DNA of 64,000 bases, from NCBI RefSeq assembly GCF_026151205.1, contig NC_087076.1:19399919-19463918 (forward strand), written 5' to 3'. Below the pieces are notes generated by a model. The model made no database searches and was not told the origin of the DNA. It worked only from the letters and a program-made list of their open reading frames with translations. Below, piece by piece: positions 31,779 through 41,095 of this stretch (positions are counted from its first letter, which is position 1; the number at the start of each line of letters is the position of its first letter). Source of the DNA: Bolinopsis microptera (lineage: Eukaryota; Ctenophora; Tentaculata; Lobata; Bolinopsidae). The translations under genes and the position numbers were made by a program.

Positions 31779-32299
31779 CCCACTTTTTTAAGGGTGTCAT
31801 AATGTACCAATGAACATTACACAATTACAAACAGATATTTTCAGAATCTCGGAGTGATCCCAACTAAAGCCGGACACTACACACTTCAAATTGAAAAAAG
31901 TACCACCAATGGATAATTGGGCGGAAGAGTTTGAAATTTTCCTGGCACCTCATGCTGATCAGATTTTAGCTACAGTAAAAAGGGAGCAAGAGCTGAATGC
32001 CATCAATCTTTCATATAATAAAGAATATTCAGCTGTCACCAACACCAAATGTAGAAGGGTAACGTTTGATACATTGACGGTAGAATTTTATTACAATCAG
32101 TAGTTTGATCTAATACATCGAATGTTTAAGTACAGTGAACACTATTTGTTATACCGACCAATTTTCTGTCAATGATAACATTTTATTTAATTATATGTTT
32201 AATGTTTATGATGTTTAGTCACCTAATGATGTTTTATTTGGTTATTTTTAAAAATGAAACAGAAATTTATAATAATGCTTTAAAATATACAGAAGCTGT

Positions 32300-32640
32300 A
32301 TACAACACAAATAATCGCAACAACAATCACCACAGCAATAGTCCGGGAACTCCCCCAGGCAGACCCCTCCCTGGGCTGATCCGAGGGTGAACAGAGGTCG
32401 ACAGGTACCACACTGAGCTGCGGTGGAGCTGAACACCGATGCAGTGTTGCCCCCTCCCTGGGCTGATCCGAGGGTGAACAGAGGTCGACAGGTACCACAC
32501 TGAGCTGCGGTGGAGCTGAACACCGATGCAGTGTTGCCCCCTCCCTGGGCTGATCCGAGGGTGAACAGAGGTCGACAGGTACCACACTGAGCTGCGGTGG
32601 AGCTGAACACCGATGCAGTGTTGCTGGAGCGAGCTCCCCG
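32300..32640. repeat. 87-bp tandem repeat (3 copies) derived from the TIR interior
   Basis: The sequence AATAATCGCAACAACAATCACC to GCAGTGTTG is a second copy of the TIR segment at 30645-30795. Within it the 87-bp unit CTGGGCTGATCCGAGGGTGA... to ...GCAGTGTTGCCCCCTCC is present three times, starting at 32371, 32458 and 32545. Because 87 is divisible by three, open frames run through the array in all three minus frames; these are not genes. Confidence 0.85.
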
Positions 32641-32799
32641 ACACGTCAGTGGGACGAATCCGGTGTAAATCTTGGCATTAGTTCTCCACCTCTTCACTGC
32701 TGAAATTATCAGAGATTATTAAAATTATTAATAATAAAACTGGTATTATGAAGCAATGAGAATGAGGTGGTACATAGTTTTGTTAGAAATACCAAATAA

Positions 32800-34991
32800 T
32801 TACCGTAGAGAGTAGTGTCCATGTGCAAGTGAACTCCTCGACTTATCCTTGTAAAAGTACCGCTTATCATCGTAGCAACTACCGGCATTACGCTCTGTTT
32901 CAATGGTGTAGATCTGATGACCCCTGGACTTAAAGGTCCTCTGTCTCACAACACCGTTCTCTTGACCATTCAGACAAGCCAAATAACGCTCATGAGGGAG
33001 AACAAGGTCCAACACATGTTTCTTGAAACCAGAACCTGCTGCCTTACGACTTTCACTGAAGTCATCATCTACCATGAGTAAGCTATAAAGCTTAGTCCTC
33101 AATGCAACACTGCTTGTTATTTGCTTACCCAAGGTTTCATCTTTAAACTTACCCGGCACACCCTCATTCACCTTACTGTAGAGAGGGTGGTCTGAAGGGT
33201 TTCACGCACAAAGTTACTGCTTTGAAATTTAACCAAAACACTGTCCGTATCAGTGAGTAGCAACTCCACATCAGGGAATTTTCTTTTGAGCACTTCATAG
33301 AAGAATTTAAAAACATGCAACTTAGAAGATTCCAAAATTTTGAATCCTGTGTAGATCGGTTTATTGAGCATAACGGTATGTTTCGCTATCTCCACAGCTA
33401 CCAAATCATCGCTAATGATGTTGAACTGTGTAAACCTCTCCTTACTAACTTGTCGGAAATGTTGATCAACTTGCCCAATCAAGGTAACATCCCGATACTT
33501 CCTCACCGATTCCATGCTTTTACCGAGTATGAAGTTAATAGCATTTTTATGGAAGTACTTCTTATTCTTTGATGTTGCAGTTTGCCGTTGCTCAGTATGG
33601 TAACTTGCCCACTTTCTCAGCCAGGCTCGTTGGTCAAAAGATATAACCCTCCTAATCTTTGTTACCCTACCACACTTGTTGACGAAGTATTGAAGGTTAG
33701 CAAGATCAAGGACGTAGGATTCCTTGTCATGAAGATTAGGAGCCAACTTTACCGACTTGAACTGGCTAGACATTCCTCTCTTCTATCGAATATTTGCTGA
33801 GTATGGGGATATATCCTTTTCAGTAATTTCCATTCTCTCAGGGAATATTGGGTATTGGTTAAGTTCATCATGAAATTCGTCAGGTATTGTAGCATCTATT
33901 TAAAGAATGTACCCCCTATCACCGTCAGCATCTTTATTCAACATTTCTTGCAGAGAGTTCTTGCTAAGGTCCTCCCATCTAAAACCATCATACGGTAACT
34001 TACCCATCTGACCAAACCGGTAAAGATTCACAGCATCGAAGAACTGGATATACGTCTCAGATTGTGAAGAATCATAACCAGGGATATATGGATTATTAGC
34101 TGTAGCATAACGTTTCATCACATTACTTATACCTCCACGTATTCCACTTTCAATCATTAAGTGCATATCAATATCTTTGACATATTCTAACCTCGGTCTA
34201 GTCATTTTGAGGGCTGCATCCCAGGAAAAGGATGGTCCACTCACATAATGAGCCGGTTCGAGCCCCATATTCTCGAGACACCATTTTCTATATCCAGACC
34301 ATACATCAGCCGTCAAGAGGACATCTAGAATATTATACAGCTTCAACAAATCACCAACCATCACCAAGTTAAACCTACGGATAACTTTCTGTAGATGTTC
34401 CCATTCATCATCGGTCACCCTGGTATCTGTTAGATCATTGTGAAACTCAGCTCTACCCGGAATGGGATCGGTAAGACGGTCTTGTGAGTCTAAATAATCA
34501 TAACAAAAGATACCTTTTCTCGAAAGCAGCTCCACATCAGCATCATTACCTTGTAAGATGGTGTAGACATACTCACGAACGTTTCTAAATGCTAAAGGTC
34601 CATCAAGATCTTTGACTAGATTGTCCAAGCTGCCGGTGAGATGTCTGCAACTGTCTATGAATTTCAGGCGTGGTGTCTTGATAGAAATATACTTCTCAAG
34701 GTTTTTAGGTAGCAACTTGACCCTATTAAGAATATTCCTATTTTCTTGACAAATCTCTTTAATGAACAGGTGCAAGTCGTAGGATGAAAGATTATGTGCA
34801 ATCACTGTAAGATGTTTCTCAGTCTTTCTTTGTTGGTTACACGTGGAATGTGCTGGCCCGATATAGTTACTGGTCTGCCCAGACTTTAAGGGGTAATGCT
34901 GATGGTCTCTAACTCTAGTATCGCTAGGTAGGAATGGTTTGAGACAGATGTGACAATTGATATTCAGAATGCTTGCGAAACACTTGGTCAA
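32800..34991 (-). pseudogene. Polinton protein-primed DNA polymerase B, broken
   Basis: Three minus-strand blocks (34991-33900, 33773-33168, 33171-32800) are consecutive parts of one family-B polymerase. The first has the zinc/HNH-like CHICLKPF...RVRDHQHY...AHSTCN region and the exonuclease/palm part. The second has the fingers motif KNAINFILGKSME and the palm catalytic LLTDTDSV. The third is the C-terminus. Two in-frame stops, TAA at 33900-33902 and TAG at 33783-33785, and a frameshift near 33180-33210 interrupt it. The enzyme would replicate the element from terminal proteins; this copy cannot make it intact. The N-terminal exonuclease region is incomplete. Confidence 0.8.
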
Positions 34992-35172
34992 AGGTACAAT
35001 TCAACTAACAGATAAAGATAGGAAGAAGTTGACACAGCCAATGAAAAAGATTCTCCGTCAAGTACATGCGACAAAGGCCCCTAAAAAGACTATCATTCAG
35101 CATGGAGAAGGAATTTCAAAGATCTTACGTTTCATTTTACCGGTTGTTGCTAGTATAATCTCTGCTATTTAA
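34969..35172 (+). CDS. small basic protein with hydrophobic C-terminus (Polinton)
   Basis: 67 residues from ATG at 34969. It is lysine-rich (KDRKKLTQPMKKILRQ, KAPKKT) with a final hydrophobic segment ILRFILPVVASIISAI. It overlaps the polymerase start on the opposite strand by about 23 bp and lies 28 bp before the next forward ORF. Polintons and adintovirus-like elements often carry small basic virion-core or membrane-active proteins of this shape. I infer that kind of role only from layout and composition. Confidence 0.45.
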   Translation: MLAKHLVKGTIQLTDKDRKKLTQPMKKILRQVHATKAPKKTIIQHGEGISKILRFILPVVASIISAI

Positions 35173-35200
35173 GTGGACTGTTTCACTGATCACATAGACA

Positions 35201-35596
35201 ATGACAGAATATAAGCTTGTTCCTGTAGATAAAAGCTTGGAAACTATCAAGGTTATAGTTCCTAGTGATGTTATTGCATATAAATCGTTAGATGTTCCAC
35301 AGCTCAGTAAAAGCCCTAAACGATGTAAAACATTGTTGGATTATTTCGCAGCCATGAAACTGTACAGAGCAAAGGATGGAACTCTATCCCACGGTCCAAG
35401 GAACTATCCCGAAATTTACTTTGATGAGGTAGTTTATGGACTAGTAGATGGGCGAAAAAGACCACCAAAGGGTTATAAGACTGTTTTAGATTTGGTGAAA
35501 ACGTCTAAGATACCCAAGAGACTGCTTGCTAAGCGTTTCCATAAATATTTTATTTTTACATTAATTTTATTCCTTAATAATACGGAAACATGTTGA
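35201..35596 (+). CDS. uncharacterised Polinton ORF
   Basis: 131 residues starting MTEYKLVPVDKSLETIKVIV. The middle contains KSPKRCKTLLDYFAAMKLY and NYPEIYFDEVVYGLVDGRKR, followed by RPPKGYKTVLDLVKTSK. It does not match a family I can name. It follows the 67-residue ORF in the same direction with a short gap, as if co-transcribed, and is opposite to both the polymerase and the spliced gene. The last 14 or so residues are AT-driven and hydrophobic, so the native C-terminus may be shorter. Confidence 0.5.
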   Translation: MTEYKLVPVDKSLETIKVIVPSDVIAYKSLDVPQLSKSPKRCKTLLDYFAAMKLYRAKDGTLSHGPRNYPEIYFDEVVYGLVDGRKRPPKGYKTVLDLVKTSKIPKRLLAKRFHKYFIFTLILFLNNTETC

Positions 35597-35724
35597 GGTA
35601 GACAGTTATCATGAAATTGTTTTGTGTAATGTTGATACTCTATACGCTAATTTTCTATTTATAAAAATATATGTTAAGGTGTTTACCTTGTAAAAATTAA
35701 ATATTAAACGGTATGAAAACTTAC

Positions 35725-36518
35725 GGGTGGTAGGGGTTTTGGTTTTATTGAACACTCCCCCTTCTGGATCTCGCTGAAGATATATGAGTTGAGATAAAGC
35801 CTCAGTTTTGAATCTCTTTAATCTAGATAGAGCACCTACACTTTGAAAGTTGTTTAGTATTTGGAAGTGGTCGGTATCATTTTAGAGTTCTAAATAGTCT
35901 CACCTTGACACACTACTCAAGAGTTCCTCGAGCTCATCGAAGTCTTCGGCCACGTCGGGTGCTGAGGTTACCCTGAAAAAATTATTATTTGATCATTATG
36001 GCTCTATTTTGGTGCCGTTATATTTGAGTTAGAAATAATTGTAGTAAATTTTTTGGTCAAAGCTACTTACGGGATTCTCGGTATCTTCAAAGTTGGTTCT
36101 CCAGTGTCGGTGGTCCGCTCACTGAAATGGTTTTTTACAACTAACTCTCCGTCAAATGAAGTAATACAAATCTAAGTTTAAAAACATAGATCAATGAGTT
36201 AAGTATTACTTCATTTGACGGAGAGCTAGTTGTTTTAAAAGTATTGAAATTAATACCTTAGATAAGAAGTTGTAAAAATGTGTAAATACTTACGGACACC
36301 AACATGGCCACCCACGACCCGACTCCTTTAGTACTTTAATATGTTTTCGCTTGCAGTTTTCTTTGTGGTCTGCGCACCTAATAAAAAAAAATCGGTGATA
36401 ATAAAATCAAGTGGATAAATTAACAGTGAGGTTCATACAATTTCGAAACATAATTAAAAAGGTCAATGAAAAAGTAAACTAACTCTCGTATCGGGTGTGG
36501 TTCGGGTCTTTTTGACAT
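35725..36518 (-). CDS. five-exon spliced gene with a GRF-like zinc-finger exon (Polinton)
   Basis: Minus-strand exons 36518-36484, 36377-36294, 36121-36071, 35972-35904 and 35840-35725. All introns (63-172 bp) have GT and AG ends; donors are GTTAGT, GTAAGT, GTAAGT and GTGAGA, with GTAAGT after exon 5. The frame stays open across every junction, always splitting codons after base two. It begins ATG TCA AAA AGA (MSKRPEPHPIR). Exon 2 gives CADHKENC...KVLKESGRGWPCWCP, a Cys/His cluster resembling a GRF zinc finger. Exon 4 is acidic (DVAEDFDELEELL). Exon 5 gives VGALSRLKRFKTEALSQL and ends at a phase 1 donor. Later exons were not found; it might be the 5' part of the polymerase gene or an independent nucleic-acid-binding protein. 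Confidence 0.6.
36139..36231. repeat. 29-bp inverted repeat (hairpin) inside an intron
   Basis: AACTAACTCTCCGTCAAATG... (36139-36167) pairs with ...CATTTGACGGAGAGCTAGTT (36203-36231), one mismatch in 29 bp, with a 35-nt loop. It lies in the second intron of the spliced gene. It may be a small MITE, or an RNA structure in either transcript. Confidence 0.75.
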
Positions 36519-36520
36519 AT

Positions 36521-36690
36521 TAAGCAGAGACAGAACAAGCAGAGACAGAACAAGTTGTATAGGAACTGATGGAGAATTAGAGCGTGAGACAGAACAAGCT
36601 GTATAGGAAGTAGGAACTGATGGAGAATTAGAGCGCGAGACAGAACAAGCTGTATAGGAACTGATGGAGAATTAGAGCGTGATGGAGAAT
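36521..36690. repeat. minisatellite of about 45-52 bp, three copies
   Basis: Repeats of CAGAACAAGCTGTATAGGAA, then CTGATGGAGAATTAGAGCG. It lies just upstream of the start codon of the spliced minus-strand gene and so in its promoter or 5' UTR. Confidence 0.75.
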
Positions 36691-37269
36691 TTATAGTAAG
36701 CATATATGTTCACATACTGTTGCAGGATTTTTACAAGTTGATATGAAGAAAATGTTACTAACATGTCAAGTTTACACCTTGTTCTCGTGAGCAGCTAGGT
36801 GAACGAAAAATGTTCTCATGTATTACCATGTGTTTAAACGGTGGAGTTGTTAATTCTATCTAGATAGGATGACTGTTGCATGTTGCTGTCTAAACCCACA
36901 GAGATACTTGAGTATTTTGAAAACATTTGGTTTTACTAAGTAGTTGCTGCAAATTCATGTTCATATTACAAGGGATGAGGCAAAGTTTGATATAGCAAGT
37001 ACTTGCTGCAAATTGCGGGACCTATTGCTCACACCGAGGGATTTATTGCAATAAAAGTTCTCGTGCTCTAAGAAAGATCACACCGGACTTGCGGATCTTA
37101 GGAACAAGGGCCCGGGACAGTTTTGTGTGCCCCGTGGACAGAATATTCGCTACAAAATAAAAATATACTTACATCTGAGATGTCTTGTTCCAGTCCAAGA
37201 GTAAGGTGTGAAACTAAACAATCGAACTTAACAACAAATGAACGATTAATCTATCGAGGGTCCCCGGAG
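36691..37269. other. Polinton interior, no gene seen
   Basis: No convincing ORF between the minisatellite and the right TIR. It should contain promoter sequence for the spliced gene. Confidence 0.4.
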
Positions 37270-37530
37270 CCCGTTACGAGGATATTTCACACCTGGGCGG
37301 CTCACAGAGAGCCCGTTCCGGGGAGTTCCAGGGCTATTGCTGTGGTGATTGTTGTTGCGATTATTTGCCCCTGGTGAGGTTCCCGGGGCAGCCCAGTTCC
37401 CCAGCTTCCCGGGGCAGCCCAGTTCCCCAGCTTCCCGGGGCAGCTCCTGGGGGCAGCTCAGCCCGGGGGAGGCCCCGGGGGCAGTTCACACCTAGGTGAT
37501 TGCCGGCCAGGTGTATATATATATACTACT
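37270..37530. repeat. Polinton right terminal inverted repeat
   Basis: Reverse complement of parts of 30420-30863. It keeps the terminus TATATATATATACTACT, the GGTGATTGCCGGCCAGGT block, fewer minisatellite copies, and a junction showing loss of about 130 bp. Followed by the target duplication CTCCCC at 37531-37536. Confidence 0.85.
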
Positions 37531-37536
37531 CTCCCC

Positions 37537-39210
37537 ATGCTCTTCCTTTCCTAACCCTGATATTACTCTCACTGTCTCTGATTCTAGAACCCAGATAGGT
37601 GAAGTCTTCCACATGCTCTATTATACTGTTACCCAGGGACTTGATGGTATCAGGGTTCTCGATGTTCTGACTAATGAATTTGGTTTTCCCTTCATTCATT
37701 CTAAGTCCAACTGTAGCAGCAACCCTTTCTACCTCTAGCATCAGCGTCTCTGCCTCCTTTACAGTATTTGCTATCAGAGCAATGTCATCTACAAAACCAG
37801 TGTCTGATATCTTCTCCGCCTTAACTCTCCTACTCCTATAAGGCTTAATGGTAAATCCTATTTCAGGGTGCTTGCTTAAGGCTTGTCTCATACAATAGGC
37901 AAGTGCTATAATGAACAAGTATGGTCAATGGTGCTAACGTATCCCCTTGAAGAACTCCTGCCAGGATATCAAATAGCTCGGTATCCCCATCAGGTGTAAT
38001 AACTTTGCCCTTCGTGTTTACATAGAGTAGATTAATGATATCCACAATACTGTCCGGTATCCCATAGGCCTTTAGTGTTTGCATCAAAATTCCCCGGTGA
38101 AGTGAATCAAAGGCCTTCTTAAAACAACAAACACCATAGCTGCCGGTAGATTTCTCTGTCTAGCCCCCTCTAGTATCCTTCTGAGTGCCAAGATATGACT
38201 AGTAGTGGACCGTCCTTCCCGAAAACCATTCTAAGTGTCCCTAAGTACCCCTTCTATAGCCGGCTGGATCCTATTAAGCACCATTCTATTGAGAGTCTTA
38301 GCTACAAGTAAAGTCAAAGATATCCCCCTCCAGTTCCCAGGGTTTGTCAAGTCTCCCTTTTTGGGGACTGGAATGATGTTGCTTATCCTCCACTGATCTG
38401 GCGCAATACCATCTGTCAGGGCTTTGTTGCAGAAGGACAACACGATTTCATCCAGGTCGCATCTTTTGAGCACTTCAGGTGGTATACCGTCATCACCTGG
38501 TGCTTTACCTTCTTTAATCCTGAGTTTAGCAGCTTTGAGCTCCTCTAGAGTAAAAGGTTCTGTACTGATGTTGAGTCCTTCAAATTGAGTCTCGATGCTA
38601 GGATGTTCGTTTTCCACATCAGGTGTACTCCCTGACAGATTCGTGAAATACCTAAGCCAATTTTCCTTCCTCTCTTCGGCTCCGTTGCCCCTTATTTGAG
38701 TTGCCCCCTTGGCCTTCCTACCAGTAATCTCATTTATGACATTCCAACTTTCTTTATTTTTACATCTGTCTGCAGCCATTTCGACCCTTCTAACCTTGGC
38801 AACTAGATCTTCTTCAAAGATGTCCTGGTACACCTGATCTAGTTCAGTTTTTAGTAGCTTAACAGATAGTCGACTGTCTTCACTAGGATCCCGGTGATAG
38901 ACAGTCTCTGCTTGCTGCAACGCTGTACGCACGTTTTGAACTCGCTGATCACCCGCGAAATCGTCACGTCTCTTCTTTTCTCTCTTAGGCAGTATGGCTT
39001 TGTTGGTATCAGCAATCGCATCAACAAAATGCCCATACAGTTCCGTAACCTCACTTTCATCGGTTTGCTCGCATAAAGCAGAGTACCGATTCTTGACTTC
39101 TACTGCATATCTCTTCTGTAGGTCTTCATCCGATTTTAGTGCTCCCCAATTATACCAGGTTTTCTTGGGTTGCTTTTTTTTCTGGTAAGTCATACCAGAA
39201 AGAATTATTT
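37537..39210 (-). pseudogene. RTE-type LINE, N-terminal and RT part (5' half of split element)
   Basis: The minus-strand frame from about 39190 contains the linker between endonuclease and RT and the RT motifs GKAPGDDGIPPEVLK, WRISNIIPVPKKGD and NPGNWRGISLTLLVAK. After a stop and frame changes near 38230-38090 come GVLQGDTLAP and, in the 37918-37526 frame, TGFVDDIALIANT (FVDD as the catalytic motif), then NFTYLGS-like DFTYLGSRI. It ends RVRKGRAWG at the Polinton junction. The AP endonuclease is missing: the copy is 5'-truncated next to a mariner end at 39215. Several breaks make it inactive. Confidence 0.85.
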
Positions 39211-39214
39211 CAAT

Positions 39215-39256
39215 TGGGCCAACGTATGGGTGCTGACTTTTGGCCCACCCTGTATA
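39215..39256. mobile_element. mariner terminal inverted repeat remnant
   Basis: On the minus strand TACAGGGTGGGCCAAAAGTC continues with AGCACCCATACGTTGGCCC. The TACAGGGTGGNCCAAAAGT start is characteristic of mariner ends, with TA at the outer edge (39255-39256). No transposase or second end is nearby. It marks the junction between the truncated RTE and the Penelope tail. Confidence 0.6.
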
Positions 39257-39335
39257 AGTAAACAAAGGGAGGACTTTTGGCAAAACCAGCTTAAAACTTT
39301 AAAACACTTTGTAGGGAGAAGAAAGATGATTTTTT
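39257..39335 (+). pseudogene. Penelope-like C-terminal fragment
   Basis: The forward frame reads KQREDFWQNQLKTLKHFVGRRK. This matches the tail KERESFWQNQLMTLSDFGGL of the Penelope element at 10.8 kb. Only about 25 residues remain. Confidence 0.6.
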
Positions 39336-39805
39336 TTCCTTGCATATTTTATTTTCTCACCTCTACCACTGATCATTTGGGATTTTCACCCACCGGTAAT
39401 TTGAATTACTGAGTTACGTAAATTTCTAAAATTTTTATTTCTATTTATTTGATTGATTGAATGGTTGATATTTTGAATAAATTTGCTAACATGTCTTTAT
39501 ATCAGGATGACTGTAAAAGTATATTTTACCGACATTTGAAGTCAAGGCCTTGTTTTACTGACATTTGTGGCTGACTAACAATATATACATATATATATAT
39601 ACACATATCAAAAGATTCTTTAATAAAAATAGGGAACCATTAACCATGATCGTTCATCAGTTCTTCGAAGAATATTTCAGTACGTAAAATGTATCGATTT
39701 GTATTTCAATTTCAGTTAATAATAATACAACTTTTTTTGAAAGATTGAAAGATAATTTTGACATGTAAATATCTGGCATTATCAAAGATGTTTCTTTCTC
39801 GATAT
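39336..39805. other. intergenic, downstream of the MFS gene
   Basis: AT-rich, with a short TA-rich stretch at 39582-39605. No gene seen. It should include the MFS 3' UTR. Confidence 0.45.
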
Positions 39806-41095
39806 CTAATTCAACTTGACTTCAGACATGGAGAGTACTAACGGAATATTGAGTGCACTGATCACCAACGCAGTGATAATAACATAAGACATCGGTGTAA
39901 AGGCGACCATGGCTGTTCCAAACACTCCACCAGCCGTGCCCATAGCAGACGATATTCCGGAACCTAGTGCAAAGTTCCCTGTTCCGAAATAATCAATATC
40001 AGCAAGGATGTAAGTATGGGCCATCATGGAGAACCCGTACAAGAATTTGACCACGAAATTGCTCAGAACAATAACAACAAGGCTTTCCTTTCCTACTTCT
40101 AGCATCGCTGTGAAAGCCACCACGTTTAACAATGCGGCTATCACCTGTGATTTGCGGAAACTGAGCATATTTCTGATCAAGTGCCTGAATAACATTCCAA
40201 ATGCAGATGCTAAAGTAACAATGCCCAATAACAATAATTCCGGTCCTTTAGTCACTGTCACCGAACAGTCACTGTTTGGTTCAGCCTTTTTGATTTTGAG
40301 CATCTGGATCATGGTTGGAACGAGAAGGATTGTAAGCCAGCCTTGGAATGTAGTCATTCCATCAAATAGCCCGAGTTTGACGGTTCTGGCAACAAAATTG
40401 GAAACGTTCATTGTTCCTTTTGGTATATCCTGGTTTTGCTCGTCTTGCATTTGCTGGCCTGCTGTCCCTACGAAGATGAAGTGGAGCATGAAAATGGGTG
40501 GTATAAATAAGGGTATTGAGGTGAGAAGTATAAAGATCCTCCAACCAACTAGATCTAGCAAAAGATAACCTAAACCAGCTGACCAGACTCCACCGATAGC
40601 GTACATTATAGACGCAATCATCAATATATCATGTTGAATCGCTTTTTCGGAAGCCAACTCAGCTATCATGACCAAACAAGTCGAAAAGCTGAGTCCTATA
40701 CAAATCCCGATGAGCGCTCTAGAAAGAAGGAGCAAGTAGTAGTCAGCAACTATAGCACAGATCACTGCACTCAGAACACTTAAATATAGGGAGAACAGAA
40801 GTAACTCCCGTCTTCCAAACCAGTCCGAAAGAGGTCCGGAAACGACAAGAGCCACAGCTAATGTGATGTAAAGTATACAATCCAATGTTCCTTCCTGCCA
40901 CTCAGACAGTTCAGTGACACAGGATATTTGTTGAGTTATCACTCCAGGCAAATAAGTTTCCACTCCATGTCCAAAATTGATTAGAGCACCAAACACTGCT
41001 AACAACTTATCCATCCGTGTCCAAAACAGCTTCCGTTCGACCAAAGATGTTTCCTCTGTTTCATCCCTCCCGTTCAGGGCGTCCGAGTCGGTCAT
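39806..41095 (-). CDS. MFS transporter, SVOP/SLC22-like
   Basis: A single-exon coding region of 429 residues with about twelve hydrophobic segments. The loop 2-3 motif is GPLSDWFGRRE. The segment RALIGICIGLSFSTCLVMIAELAS corresponds to the R-x-G-x-G...AE signature of the SVOP/SV2/SLC22 branch, though a different MFS subfamily is possible. A charged central loop (QDEQNQDIPKG) separates the two six-helix halves, and the tail is short (SEVKLN). Such proteins move small organic solutes across plasma or vesicle membranes; the substrate cannot be read from sequence. An acceptor-like TATGTAG upstream suggests a non-coding first exon. The broken copy at 8330 is a recent duplicate in opposite orientation 31 kb away. 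Confidence 0.85.
   Translation of the reverse strand: MTDSDALNGRDETEETSLVERKLFWTRMDKLLAVFGALINFGHGVETYLPGVITQQISCVTELSEWQEGTLDCILYITLAVALVVSGPLSDWFGRRELLLFSLYLSVLSAVICAIVADYYLLLLSRALIGICIGLSFSTCLVMIAELASEKAIQHDILMIASIMYAIGGVWSAGLGYLLLDLVGWRIFILLTSIPLFIPPIFMLHFIFVGTAGQQMQDEQNQDIPKGTMNVSNFVARTVKLGLFDGMTTFQGWLTILLVPTMIQMLKIKKAEPNSDCSVTVTKGPELLLLGIVTLASAFGMLFRHLIRNMLSFRKSQVIAALLNVVAFTAMLEVGKESLVVIVLSNFVVKFLYGFSMMAHTYILADIDYFGTGNFALGSGISSAMGTAGGVFGTAMVAFTPMSYVIITALVISALNIPLVLSMSEVKLN

Larger units (their letters stand above)
30420..37530. mobile_element. Polinton/Maverick-like element (7,111 bp) inserted in the RTE LINE
   Basis: Termini are AGTAGTATATATA...TACTACT, with extended inverted repeats beginning ACCTGGCCGGCAATCACC. 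A 6-bp target duplication CTCCCC lies at 30414-30419 and 37531-37536. Six-bp duplications, AG...CT ends, long TIRs and a protein-primed DNA polymerase B are the Polinton hallmarks. At 7.1 kb it is well below the usual 15-20 kb. I see no integrase, packaging ATPase, protease or major capsid gene, so it is probably an internally deleted copy, further altered by a SINE insertion and tandem amplification. Gene order is convergent/divergent around 35 kb. Confidence 0.85.

Noticed and set aside
31710-31783. tRNA-Thr-like sequence
   Set aside because: Box A and box B are present, but the anticodon stem is mismatched and it is the head of a SINE with a tail and flanking duplication.
32248-32697. Minus-strand frames up to 149 codons
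   Set aside because: They are produced by the 87-bp tandem repeat, whose length is divisible by three; all three frames are open.
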